The notes under the pieces were generated by a model, which was not told the origin of the DNA, did not search any database, and saw nothing but the letters and a program-made list of their open reading frames with translations. From Candidatus Zixiibacteriota bacterium (GTDB lineage: Bacteria > Zixibacteria > MSB-5A5 > UBA10806), in NCBI GenBank assembly GCA_003520965.1, contig DOTU01000367.1, positions 3,629 through 14,838 on the forward strand: DNA of 11,210 nucleotides, read 5' to 3'. This document shows positions 1-5,784 of this stretch, in pieces. The translations under genes were made by a program, and so were the position numbers. Position 1 is the first letter of the stretch. Each line of letters starts with the position of its first letter.

Positions 1-920
1 AATGCATATCCCGTATATTTTTCGGGATCATACCCCACCGCCTTGAAAACTTCGGGGTCAACCATTCCTGCTCCGGAAATTTCCAGCCAACCGGAATTTT
101 TGCAAACGCGGCATCCCTTGCCGCCGCATAGCACGCAGGAGAAATCATATTCCGCCGATGGCTCCGTAAACGGAAAAAAGTGCGGACGGAAACGAACCTT
201 GATATTAGAGCCAAATAACTCTTGCGCAAAGGCGGTGATGACGCCTTTCAAATCAGCAAAGGTGACATTCTCATCGACATATAAACCTTCGCATTGATAA
301 AAGACCGGAGAATGCGAGGCATCGGGCGCATCCGAACGATAACACCGACCGGGAGCAATGATCCGCACCGGCGGTTTCTGCGCTTGCATGGTGCGTATCT
401 GCACCGGCGAGGTGTGCGTGCGTAGAAGTATCCCTTTATCGATATAAAACGTATCCGATAGATCGCGCGCCGGGTGATCTTCGGGCGTATTTAGAGAATC
501 AAAATTATAGAAATCTGTTTCGATGTCCGGGCCGCTGGCCACCGCAAATCCCATCCCTCGAAAGATACTGACGATCAGATCAACAGTCAGCAGCAACGGG
601 TGTTTCCGCCCCACATAAGAACGCCGGCCTGGCAGCGTGTAATCAAAAAGATGAGCCGCTTTTTCCCCTTGTGCAAGAGCGGCCGATTTAATCTCAACAA
701 TCTCTGTTAGGCGCTTTCTAATCTCATTTAGCCGGGCGCCTGCTTTCGGCTTGGTGGTATTATCGAGACTCCCCATCTGACGGGAAAGTTCGGCTAACTG
801 CCCCTTGCGTCCCAGATACGTTACAGAAAGAGCCTCAAGCTCGCTTTTGCCGGAGACAGATTCAAGCGCGGAGAGCGCTTCGTTTTCGAGTTTATCGAGT
901 TGATTTAGAAATTCGCTCAT
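1..920 (-). CDS. pheS: Phenylalanyl-tRNA synthetase alpha subunit, 3' end cut by the window edge
   Basis: PheS pairs with PheT as an alpha2-beta2 cytoplasmic enzyme that charges tRNA-Phe with phenylalanine. About 306 residues are visible of a usual length near 340. The N-terminal 90 or so residues are the helical coiled-coil arm. The class II catalytic core follows, with the motif-2 stretch GRCYRSDAPDASHSP, then the segment CVLCGGKGCRVC with a GW after it, and the motif-3-like GAGMVDPEVFKAVGYDPE near the cut edge. The ATG at 918-920 is the only reasonable start, because an in-frame TAA lies at 924-926. No Shine-Dalgarno is visible, and the ATG directly follows the U-rich tail of a hairpin. 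It is the last visible gene of the thrS-infC-rpmI-rplT-pheS cluster; pheT would be expected outside the window. Confidence 0.97.
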   Translation of the reverse strand, partial: MSEFLNQLDKLENEALSALESVSGKSELEALSVTYLGRKGQLAELSRQMGSLDNTTKPKAGARLNEIRKRLTEIVEIKSAALAQGEKAAHLFDYTLPGRRSYVGRKHPLLLTVDLIVSIFRGMGFAVASGPDIETDFYNFDSLNTPEDHPARDLSDTFYIDKGILLRTHTSPVQIRTMQAQKPPVRIIAPGRCYRSDAPDASHSPVFYQCEGLYVDENVTFADLKGVITAFAQELFGSNIKVRFRPHFFPFTEPSAEYDFSCVLCGGKGCRVCKNSGWLEISGAGMVDPEVFKAVGYDPEKYTGYA

Positions 921-950
921 AAATTAAAGACGGGCCAATAAAAGCCCGCC
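921..950 (-). terminator. Terminator-like or attenuator-like hairpin abutting pheS
   Basis: On the minus strand a 7-bp stem (929-935 with 944-950, one G-U pair) with an 8-nt loop is followed by TTTAATTT, which runs straight into the pheS ATG. It resembles a weak intrinsic terminator between rplT and pheS. It may instead be a 5' structure on a pheS transcript, since a TATAAT box at 957-962 would place a start site at about the beginning of the stem. The function is inferred. Confidence 0.5.
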
Positions 951-990
951 AGGTAGATTATAGGTATTCCACGCCGTACAACGCGCGAAA

Positions 991-1341
991 TCACCCGCTC
1001 CTGGCTAATTCAGCCAGTTTGGTGAATGCTGCACTATCGGTCGCGGCCAGATCAGCCAGATATTTCCGATTTAATACTACGCCAGCCTTATTCAGGCCGT
1101 CGATGAATCTTGAATAGCTTATGCCATTCAAACGACAAGCCGCGTTAATGCGGGCTATCCAGAGACGTCTGTAGTCCCTTTTCTTGAGTCGACGACCCAC
1201 CCAGGCATACATCAGCCCTTTTTGAACTGTCTCATGGGCGGTTCGGTATAGTTTTCGACGCCCGCCGTAATTTCCCGATGCGGCATCCAGGACTTTTTTA
1301 TGTCTGCGATGTGTTGCCGCGTTATTTGTTGCCCTTGGCAT
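991..1341 (-). CDS. rplT: 50S ribosomal protein L20
   Basis: L20 binds 23S rRNA early in large-subunit assembly. In several bacteria it also represses its own operon by binding leader mRNA. The 116-residue length is close to the usual 117-118. The sequence has the basic N-terminal extension of the family (RATNNAATHRRHKKVLDAA), the GRRLKKRDYRRLWIARINAA helix region and the C-terminal globular part with LNRKYLADLA. The ATG is preceded by GGAG at a spacing of about 6. It lies 24 bp downstream of rpmI and is clearly co-transcribed with it. I did not identify an L20-binding pseudoknot in the leader. Confidence 0.98.
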   Translation of the reverse strand: MPRATNNAATHRRHKKVLDAASGNYGGRRKLYRTAHETVQKGLMYAWVGRRLKKRDYRRLWIARINAACRLNGISYSRFIDGLNKAGVVLNRKYLADLAATDSAAFTKLAELARSG

Positions 1342-1365
1342 TGCTTACTCCATCAATACGATTAA

Positions 1366-1560
1366 CTAATAAGGCAGCATCTTCTCGATGCGGCCCATGT
1401 CGACTGGATTTACCAGTGTGGACTTGCGAAGATTTCTTTTGCGCTTCCTGGTCTTTTTGGTCAGGATATGGCCGGCGTTCGGCTTCATTCTTTTTATTTT
1501 GCCCGTGCCGGTCTTTTTAAACCTTTTAGCAGCGGAACGATTTGTCTTAATTTTAGGCAT
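1366..1560 (-). CDS. rpmI: 50S ribosomal protein L35
   Basis: This small, very basic large-subunit protein is 64 residues long, the usual size. It starts with the family signature PKIKTNRSAAKRFKKTGTGK and continues with KRMKPNAGHILTKKTRKRKR. Translation starts at an ATG preceded by AAAGGAG at a spacing of about 5, a strong ribosome-binding site. It sits between infC and rplT in the usual order. A near-consensus promoter lies 37-65 bp upstream, so rpmI and rplT can probably be transcribed independently of thrS and infC. Confidence 0.98.
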   Translation of the reverse strand: MPKIKTNRSAAKRFKKTGTGKIKRMKPNAGHILTKKTRKRKRNLRKSTLVNPVDMGRIEKMLPY

Positions 1561-1596
1561 CCAATCTCCTTTAGTCGCCTAATATAGCCCAAAGCA

Positions 1597-1625
1597 AATA
1601 TAATGACAACAAAAATTTATGTCAA
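1597..1625 (-). promoter_or_regulatory. Sigma-70-type promoter upstream of rpmI
   Basis: On the minus strand TTGACA (1620-1625, a perfect -35) is separated by exactly 17 bp from TATATT (1597-1602, 5 of 6 to TATAAT). The start site would fall near 1590, giving an rpmI leader of about 30 nt. A second TATATT occurs at 1581-1586. Placement in the 102-bp infC-rpmI spacer fits an internal promoter that boosts L35, L20 and PheS over ThrRS and IF3. Confidence 0.75.
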
Positions 1626-1662
1626 TTAGTTAAACGATTCTCTCATGCTTTTCCGCCCCGAT

Positions 1663-2181
1663 CTACTTCCTTTTGAGTTGGAACATGGCCGAAAGGTTGC
1701 GGCCCTCGAGTTTTGACGGGCTTTCCACCTCGGCAATATCGGTTAGGTCGGTTGTCAACCGGTCGATAATCTTGTGACCAAGCTCCTTGTGTACCAACTC
1801 CCTTCCCCGAAAAACCACTGCTGTTTTGACCTTAAATCCCTCAGTTAAAAAGCCCCTGATATGCTTGAGCTTAAACTGGTAGTCATGTTCTTCGGTTTTA
1901 GGTCGAAAGCGGATTTCCTTTAATTGAACAGTATGCTGCTTCTTCTTAGCCGCTTTATCCTTTTTGGACTGCTCATAAAGGTATTTTCCGTAATCCATGA
2001 TGCGACAGACAGGCGGCCTCACGTTGGCGGCAACCTCCACTAGATCTAAACCCCGGCTGGCTGCGATTTCGAGCGCCTGGTGAGTCGGGACTACCCCGAT
2101 CTGCGAGCCGTTCTCGTCAATCAGCCTGACCTCGGGCACTCTGATCCCGCGGTTCGTCCTGGCACTGGCTTCGTAAGCTAT
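1663..2181 (-). CDS. infC: Translation initiation factor IF-3, predicted non-canonical AUA start
   Basis: IF-3 binds the 30S subunit, prevents premature 50S joining and checks the start codon and initiator tRNA. The N-domain carries PPVCRIMDYGKYLYEQSKK (residues 56-74), followed by a lysine-rich linker and the C-domain with LKEIRFRPKTEEHD and FRGRELVHKELG. The first GTG in frame (2137-2139) would remove the conserved segment RTNRGIRVPEVRL. The reading frame stays open to a TAA at 2197-2199 and contains no ATG, GTG or TTG in that stretch. AUA at 2179-2181 has GGAGG 7 nt upstream and gives a 172-residue protein, normal for IF-3. AUU at 2185-2187 is only 1 nt from the same GGAGG. E. coli infC uses AUU, which IF-3 itself discriminates against, so autoregulation is likely. 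The start choice is inference; gene identity is certain. Confidence 0.95.
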   Translation of the reverse strand: MAYEASARTNRGIRVPEVRLIDENGSQIGVVPTHQALEIAASRGLDLVEVAANVRPPVCRIMDYGKYLYEQSKKDKAAKKKQHTVQLKEIRFRPKTEEHDYQFKLKHIRGFLTEGFKVKTAVVFRGRELVHKELGHKIIDRLTTDLTDIAEVESPSKLEGRNLSAMFQLKRK

Positions 2182-2195
2182 GTTAATACCTCCAT
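2178..2195 (-). promoter_or_regulatory. infC ribosome-binding site, AUA start and overlapping mini-ORF
   Basis: The minus strand reads ATGGAGGTATTAACATAG from 2195 to 2178. The GGAGG (2189-2193) is 7 nt from the proposed AUA start (2179-2181). The same stretch is itself a five-codon AUG reading frame (Met-Glu-Val-Leu-Thr), whose UAG stop overlaps the AUA as AUAG. Whether the mini-frame is translated is unknown, as it has no clear ribosome-binding site of its own. Confidence 0.55.
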
Positions 2196-2240
2196 TTTAA
2201 GATTGTTGATTACTCCCTAAATTAGCAAGTAATTTCGCTT

Positions 2241-2264
2241 CTATTAAAATAACGCCTTTGCGTT
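2241..2264 (-). terminator. Weak hairpin with U-rich tail in the thrS-infC spacer
   Basis: In the 103-bp gap between thrS and the predicted infC start, AACGC (2260-2264 on the minus strand) can pair with GCGTT (2251-2255) around a 4-nt loop, followed by ATTTTAATAG. The 5-bp stem is too weak for a confident terminator. It may act as a pause or partial attenuator, or be chance. Confidence 0.25.
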
Positions 2265-2284
2265 TACTCCTTTAAAAATACTGC

Positions 2285-4219
2285 TCATTCCAGCGATCTC
2301 TGAGATTCCTCCGCTTTGAGACGCTCTATTACCCCTTCAACCGATAGCTTGCCGAGATCGCCCACCTTATGCTTGCGAAGCGACAGCTCTCTCGATTCAG
2401 CCTCGATCTTCCCCACCACGGCCATATACGGAATCTTCATATTTTCAGCATTGCGAATCTTCTTACCGATCTTCTCGCTCGAATCATCAACGTTTACCCT
2501 TAAATCGGCCCCCTGGAACCTGGCGCAAACCTCTTGTGCATAAGCGTTCCATTCGTCCGTCACCGGTAATATTCGAATCTGTTCTGGAGCCAGCCAGACC
2601 GGGAAATTGCCCGCATACTGCTCTATCAAGATGCCAAAGAAACGCTCCAAGGAGCCTAAAAGTGCCCTGTGAATCATTATCGGCCTCTGACGGGTACCGT
2701 CCTCGGCGCTGTATTCCATGTTAAAACGCTCTGGCAGATTGAAATCGACCTGAATAGTGGTGCACTGCCAGGAACGCCCTAAATTGTCCTTAATCTTGAT
2801 ATCAATCTTAGGCCCATAGAAGACTCCTTCACCGGGATCGACCTGGTAGTCAAGCTTGGCGGTCTCCAGAGCTGTTTTAAGAGCTGCTGTGGCAGTCTCC
2901 CACCCTTCCGGGGTACCGACATACTTCTCAGGCCTTGTGGAGAGAAATACGTCATAATCCTTAAAACCAAAGGTTCTCAGGAAAAAGAGATTAAAATTGA
3001 TTGTCTTGACAAGTTCCTCAGTCAGTTGATCGGGACGGCAGAATAAATGGGCATCATCCTGAGTGAAACCTCGAACACGCATTAAACCGTGCAGGACTCC
3101 CGATCGTTCATAACGGTAGACTGTGCCCAACTCCGCCCAGCGGAACGGCAGGTCTCGATAGCTTCTGGTATGCGACTTATACATCTGAATATGAAACGGG
3201 CAATTCATCGGTTTTAGCTCAAACTGTACATTTTCCACCGGCATTGGAGAAAACATATTCTCCGAATAAAAACCGGTATGCCCCGAGGTTTCCCACAGAT
3301 CCAGTTTGGCGATATGGGGTGAAAAAACGAGATCGTATCCGTTTTTAAAATGCTCATCACGCCAGAGATTTTCGATAATATTTCTGATTCTTGCTCCGCG
3401 CGGATGCCAGAGCACCAAACCCGAGCCAACCTCATCAACTATCGAAAATAAGTCGAGATCGCGGCCCAGGAAACGGTGATCGCGCTTCTTGGCTTCCTCG
3501 ATCTTATGCAGATGCTCTTCGAGCATTTTCTTATCCGGGAAAGTAACCCCGTAAATTCTCTGAAGCATCTTATTCTTTTCATCGCCACGCCAGTAAGCTC
3601 CCGCCACGGAGAGAAGCTTAACCGCCTTGATCTGGCCAGTTGACGGCAGATGCGGCCCCCGGCACATATCCGTAAAATTACCGTGAGTGTAGAAACTAAC
3701 CTTCTCATCCGTCCACTCGGAAGCCATCTCCGATTTATACAGATCATGCTCGGCATTGAAATCGCCTATAGCCTTTATTCTGTTCTCCTCGCTCCTCTGG
3801 AATGGCAAATCCCTGGAGGCAATCTCGGCCATCTTCTTTTCGATCTTTTCCAGATCAACTTCGGTCAATTTATGAGGCAGATCGAGATCATAATAGAAGC
3901 GAGCTGAAAAATCATCAGGTATGGCCGGACCAATCGCAAGTTTTGTCTCCGGGAAAAGCTCCATTATAGCTGATGCCATCAGGTGCGCCGATGAGTGCCA
4001 GAAAACCTCGCGACCATGAGGATCATCAAATGTCAAAATCCGAACTTCGCTGTCATGCGAGATAGGATATGCAAGGTCCACCACCTTGCCATCGATCTCG
4101 GCCGCTAACGCCTTCTGCGCCAGTGACCGTGATATCGATTCGGCGATCTTGCCCGGAGTAATCGGGCTTTCGAAATCCCTGGTGGAACCGTCGGGAAATT
4201 TTATCTTTATATTTGCCAT
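2285..4219 (-). CDS. thrS: Threonyl-tRNA synthetase
   Basis: This cytoplasmic class II enzyme charges tRNA-Thr. At 644 residues it is a full-length bacterial form. Domains in order are the N-terminal TGS domain (about 1-62), the editing domain with HSSAH (75-79) and DMCRGPH (184-190) supplying the His and Cys residues that clear mischarged serine, the catalytic core (about 245-540), and the anticodon-binding domain (about 545-644). The zinc ligands that select threonine are present as Cys340 (PMNCP), His391 (DDAHLFC) and His517 (IMIHRA), all spaced as in E. coli ThrRS. Motif 3 is HRALLGSLERFFGILIE. The ATG start is fixed by the TGS domain beginning ANIKIKFPDGS. There is no Shine-Dalgarno; the ATG follows directly on the T-rich tail of a strong hairpin downstream of tRNA-Val, which suggests read-through control. 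Confidence 0.98.
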   Translation of the reverse strand: MANIKIKFPDGSTRDFESPITPGKIAESISRSLAQKALAAEIDGKVVDLAYPISHDSEVRILTFDDPHGREVFWHSSAHLMASAIMELFPETKLAIGPAIPDDFSARFYYDLDLPHKLTEVDLEKIEKKMAEIASRDLPFQRSEENRIKAIGDFNAEHDLYKSEMASEWTDEKVSFYTHGNFTDMCRGPHLPSTGQIKAVKLLSVAGAYWRGDEKNKMLQRIYGVTFPDKKMLEEHLHKIEEAKKRDHRFLGRDLDLFSIVDEVGSGLVLWHPRGARIRNIIENLWRDEHFKNGYDLVFSPHIAKLDLWETSGHTGFYSENMFSPMPVENVQFELKPMNCPFHIQMYKSHTRSYRDLPFRWAELGTVYRYERSGVLHGLMRVRGFTQDDAHLFCRPDQLTEELVKTINFNLFFLRTFGFKDYDVFLSTRPEKYVGTPEGWETATAALKTALETAKLDYQVDPGEGVFYGPKIDIKIKDNLGRSWQCTTIQVDFNLPERFNMEYSAEDGTRQRPIMIHRALLGSLERFFGILIEQYAGNFPVWLAPEQIRILPVTDEWNAYAQEVCARFQGADLRVNVDDSSEKIGKKIRNAENMKIPYMAVVGKIEAESRELSLRKHKVGDLGKLSVEGVIERLKAEESQRSLE

Positions 4220-4258
4220 AATAAATAAAAAAGCGGACTACTCGGAAGGAGTAGCCGC
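4220..4258 (-). terminator. Strong intrinsic terminator between tRNA-Val and thrS
   Basis: On the minus strand a 10-bp stem (GCGG then CTACTC, pairing with GAGTAG and CCGC, one bulged T) closes a 5-nt loop CTTCC and is followed at once by TTTTTTATTTATT. The stem spans 4233-4258 and the T tract 4220-4232. The next three bases are the thrS ATG. It would end the tRNA-Val transcript and allow thrS expression only by read-through. It is the best intrinsic terminator in the window. Confidence 0.85.
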
Positions 4259-4286
4259 AAAATCAGTTTACTAAAGTAATTCCTGT

Positions 4287-4294
4287 CTCCTTCC
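4287..4294 (-). promoter_or_regulatory. Candidate antiterminator segment in the tRNA-Val/thrS spacer
   Basis: The RNA segment GGAAGGAG lies between the tRNA 3' end and the terminator. It is perfectly complementary to CTCCTTCC at 4244-4251, which forms the top of the terminator's 5' arm plus its loop. Pairing of the two would compete with the terminator stem. The segment also contains a Shine-Dalgarno-like AAGGAG, so ribosome binding could in principle switch the two folds. This is inferred from complementarity only. Confidence 0.35.
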
Positions 4295-4301
4295 CAAAAA
4301 A

Positions 4302-4378
4302 TGGTGGGCGATACTGGAATTGAACCAGTGACCTCTTGCATGTCAAGCAAGCACTCTAACCAACTGAGCTAATCGCCC
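4302..4378 (-). tRNA. tRNA-Val (anticodon GAC)
   Basis: The minus strand folds into a complete cloverleaf: acceptor GGGCGAT/ATCGCCC, D-stem GCTC/GAGT, anticodon stem CTTGC/GCAAG around loop TTGACAT, and T-stem ACTGG/CCAGT around TTCAATT. The loop gives anticodon GAC, reading valine codons GUC and GUU. Discriminator A and an encoded CCA end are present, for a total of 77 nt. It lies 82 bp upstream of thrS and is followed by T6 and then the terminator at 4220-4258. Confidence 0.96.
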
Positions 4379-4448
4379 CATCGCTTGAACTGGCCGTAAT
4401 TTACATCTTTTAAAGCCGCCTGAGCAACATATAAATAACAAAACCAAT

Positions 4449-4465
4449 GTGGAATTTTGTTCCAC
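4449..4465 (-). repeat. Perfect 6-bp inverted repeat in the tRNA-Val leader
   Basis: GTGGAA and TTCCAC are separated by 5 nt, so the transcript from the promoter at 4500-4528 would carry a short hairpin about 70 nt upstream of tRNA-Val. No T tract follows. It may be a processing element or chance. Confidence 0.3.
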
Positions 4466-4499
4466 CCTTTTCAAGCAAATTCTATTTCTGACCGGCTCT

Positions 4500-4528
4500 A
4501 ATATACCCCCATGCCAAATGGCTGGCAA
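4500..4528 (-). promoter_or_regulatory. Sigma-70-type promoter for tRNA-Val (and thrS by read-through)
   Basis: On the minus strand TTGCCA (4523-4528, 5 of 6 to TTGACA) is separated by exactly 17 bp from TATATT (4500-4505, 5 of 6 to TATAAT). It lies directly after the terminator of the flagellar operon and about 120 bp upstream of tRNA-Val. The predicted start near 4493 would give a leader of roughly 115 nt before the tRNA. Confidence 0.6.
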
Positions 4529-4531
4529 GCG

Positions 4532-4555
4532 AAAAAATCGGCCAATAAAGGGCCG
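4532..4555 (-). terminator. Intrinsic terminator of the flagellar operon
   Basis: The minus strand has CGGCC and GGCCG around a 7-nt loop (stem 4539-4543 with 4551-4555), then A and T6 (4532-4537). It lies about 60 bp after the stop of the FlgM-like gene and just before the tRNA-Val promoter, as expected for an operon end. Confidence 0.75.
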
Positions 4556-4613
4556 GTGAAATCCTATGGTTTCATGTGTTTTATGACGCAATTCGAGCGG
4601 AATAATAAACCGT

Positions 4614-4955
4614 TTAATCAAGTCCAAACTTCTTAATAAGCTTCTCTGCCAACTCCGCCAGGTTGTTGGGATCATCGTAGAAACCCTCATCTATTCTACG
4701 CCGAATTTCACTGATTCTGGGCTCTTCGACCATAAATTTTCCGCCTCTGGAATGATCAGTTTCATAGCGGTCCAGGATTATATGCAATGCCTGGCTCCTG
4801 ATAACCGCGCTGGCCGTAGCTTCGACAATATCCCTACGATTATAAAATCCGCCGGAAATATGTGATCTTACAAGTTCAAGCCGTTCCACGTCACTCCCTA
4901 TATCTCGCTTGGCCAAAAACCCCCCTCTTAAAGTCGCCGCTACTAATCGATGCAC
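4614..4955 (-). CDS. FlgM-like flagellar anti-sigma factor with repeated GGFY-type motifs
   Basis: FlgM proteins hold the flagellar sigma factor FliA (sigma-28) inactive until the hook is complete. The C-terminal part, SEIRRRIDEGFYDDPNNLAE then a short Leu/Ala/Lys-rich helix, resembles the FlgM C-terminal pattern of I.R.I..G.Y followed by an amphipathic helix. The same motif occurs again at residues 28-43 (LVRSHISGGFYNRRDI), and a close relative at 4-19 (LVAATLRGGFLAKRDI). Two starts are possible: GTG at 4953-4955 (113 aa, no good ribosome-binding site), or GTG at 4887-4889 (91 aa, with AGGGAG 4 nt upstream, much like csrA). The first motif copy argues that the longer frame was at least once coding. 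The gene is last in the FlgN-CsrA-FliW operon and is followed by a terminator. The assignment rests on motif and context, not on a search; fliA is not in the window. Confidence 0.65.
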   Translation of the reverse strand: MHRLVAATLRGGFLAKRDIGSDVERLELVRSHISGGFYNRRDIVEATASAVIRSQALHIILDRYETDHSRGGKFMVEEPRISEIRRRIDEGFYDDPNNLAELAEKLIKKFGLD

Positions 4956-5042
4956 ACTACTATCTACTTATTCGACAAATAGCGCCAAATGCTTTAGAGA
5001 CTATTCGCTGTGACTATGGCAAATGTGAACACTATAAAGGTG

Positions 5043-5498
5043 CTATTTATCGCCGGAGAGTTTCTTTTCGAGCGCTTTGAAAATGGGATATTGGGTGATA
5101 TGCCCGCTTTCGTTTATTATGAGCTGGATAGCATGCAAATTAGCTTTGTTTATTATAATCGGTGCTTGCAAGTTTGCAGTCATTTGCTCAATCCGTCCTT
5201 TAGGAATGGTTACCAGCAGATATATTATTAGATCACTGGCGTTTTTACACTCCAGAATGGCCAAATCCTTTGGATTAATATCAATGTTAAAGTCGGGTTT
5301 TACAAGCAAAGGGTCGATTACTAGAAATGCCAGGCTTTCATCATCGACCGACTGCAACCACTTAAATGGATCCTGCTCCTCGGGAGAAAGCAGGATAAAC
5401 TGATGCGAACCCTCAAAACCAAGTAGCCCTTTGGCCATCCAAATGGTTTCGCTTTTCTTATAGTTTATTTTTCCAAAATGCTCTGATTCAAATACCAC
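5043..5498 (-). CDS. fliW: Flagellar assembly factor FliW
   Basis: FliW is a cytoplasmic protein that binds CsrA and blocks its repression of flagellin translation. Free flagellin takes FliW away, closing a feedback loop. The 151-residue length is normal. Family features are KGLLGFEGSHQFIL (23-36), PFKWLQSVDDESLAFLVIDP (44-63), and the C-terminal MTANLQAPIIIN (106-117). It starts at a GTG (5496-5498) with AAGGGGG about 6 nt upstream, 40 bp after csrA. The order csrA then fliW is the reverse of the more familiar fliW-csrA, but the pair is clearly co-transcribed. Confidence 0.95.
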   Translation of the reverse strand: MVFESEHFGKINYKKSETIWMAKGLLGFEGSHQFILLSPEEQDPFKWLQSVDDESLAFLVIDPLLVKPDFNIDINPKDLAILECKNASDLIIYLLVTIPKGRIEQMTANLQAPIIINKANLHAIQLIINESGHITQYPIFKALEKKLSGDK

Positions 5499-5538
5499 CG
5501 CTGTCCCCCTTCATGGACGGGAAAGTTGCATTATTGAT

Positions 5539-5784
5539 TTAGCTTGTTCCCTTTTTCCTGGCCTTGATAATTCTGGCCAGTTCCTGAAGGTCTTCCTTTA
5601 GCGCCATTGACGCCTTGACATTTTCTATCTGAATGCGCTTGAATATCTCATCGCGATAAACGCTGACTCTCTCAGGCGCTGTAATTCCCAGCTTCACCTG
5701 TTTGCCCTGTATACTTAGAACCGTAATCTTGATATCCTCACCAATGGTTACGGCCTCGCCCGTCTTACGCGTTAGAATCAGCAC
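5539..5784 (-). CDS. csrA: Carbon storage regulator CsrA, translational repressor
   Basis: CsrA is a homodimeric RNA-binding protein that binds GGA-containing hairpin loops, often over ribosome-binding sites, and represses flagellin synthesis in FliW-containing bacteria. At 81 residues it begins MLILTRKTGEAVTIG and contains APERVSVYRDEIF, with the RNA-contacting Arg6 and Arg44 present. The C-terminal tail is a longer helix than in the 61-residue E. coli protein, as is common in FliW-containing species. The start is GTG at 5782-5784 with AAGGGAG 5 nt upstream. It overlaps the 3' end of the FlgN-like gene by 7 bp, so coupled translation is likely. Confidence 0.97.
   Translation of the reverse strand: MLILTRKTGEAVTIGEDIKITVLSIQGKQVKLGITAPERVSVYRDEIFKRIQIENVKASMALKEDLQELARIIKARKKGTS

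Noticed and set aside
958..981. Possible leader peptide before pheS (TTG frame Tyr-Gly-Val-Glu-Tyr-Leu)
   Set aside because: No Phe codons and no ribosome-binding site, unlike the known pheST leader of E. coli.
4263..4280. AUU-initiated five-codon leader frame (Ile/Met-Thr-Leu-Val-Asn) after AAGGAG in the thrS spacer
   Set aside because: It has only one Thr codon and needs a rare start codon; too weak to call a leader peptide, although the AAGGAG itself is used in the attenuation finding.
4259..4301. T-box riboswitch before thrS
   Set aside because: The spacer between tRNA and thrS is too short and lacks the conserved T-box sequence and specifier stem.
4343..4690. 115-codon minus-strand frame
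   Set aside because: It reads through the 5' half of the tRNA-Val gene and across the terminator and promoter; the protein-like end is a translated tRNA.
5077..5403. 108-codon plus-strand frame with hydrophobic stretches
   Set aside because: It is fully antisense to fliW, whose family features are unmistakable.
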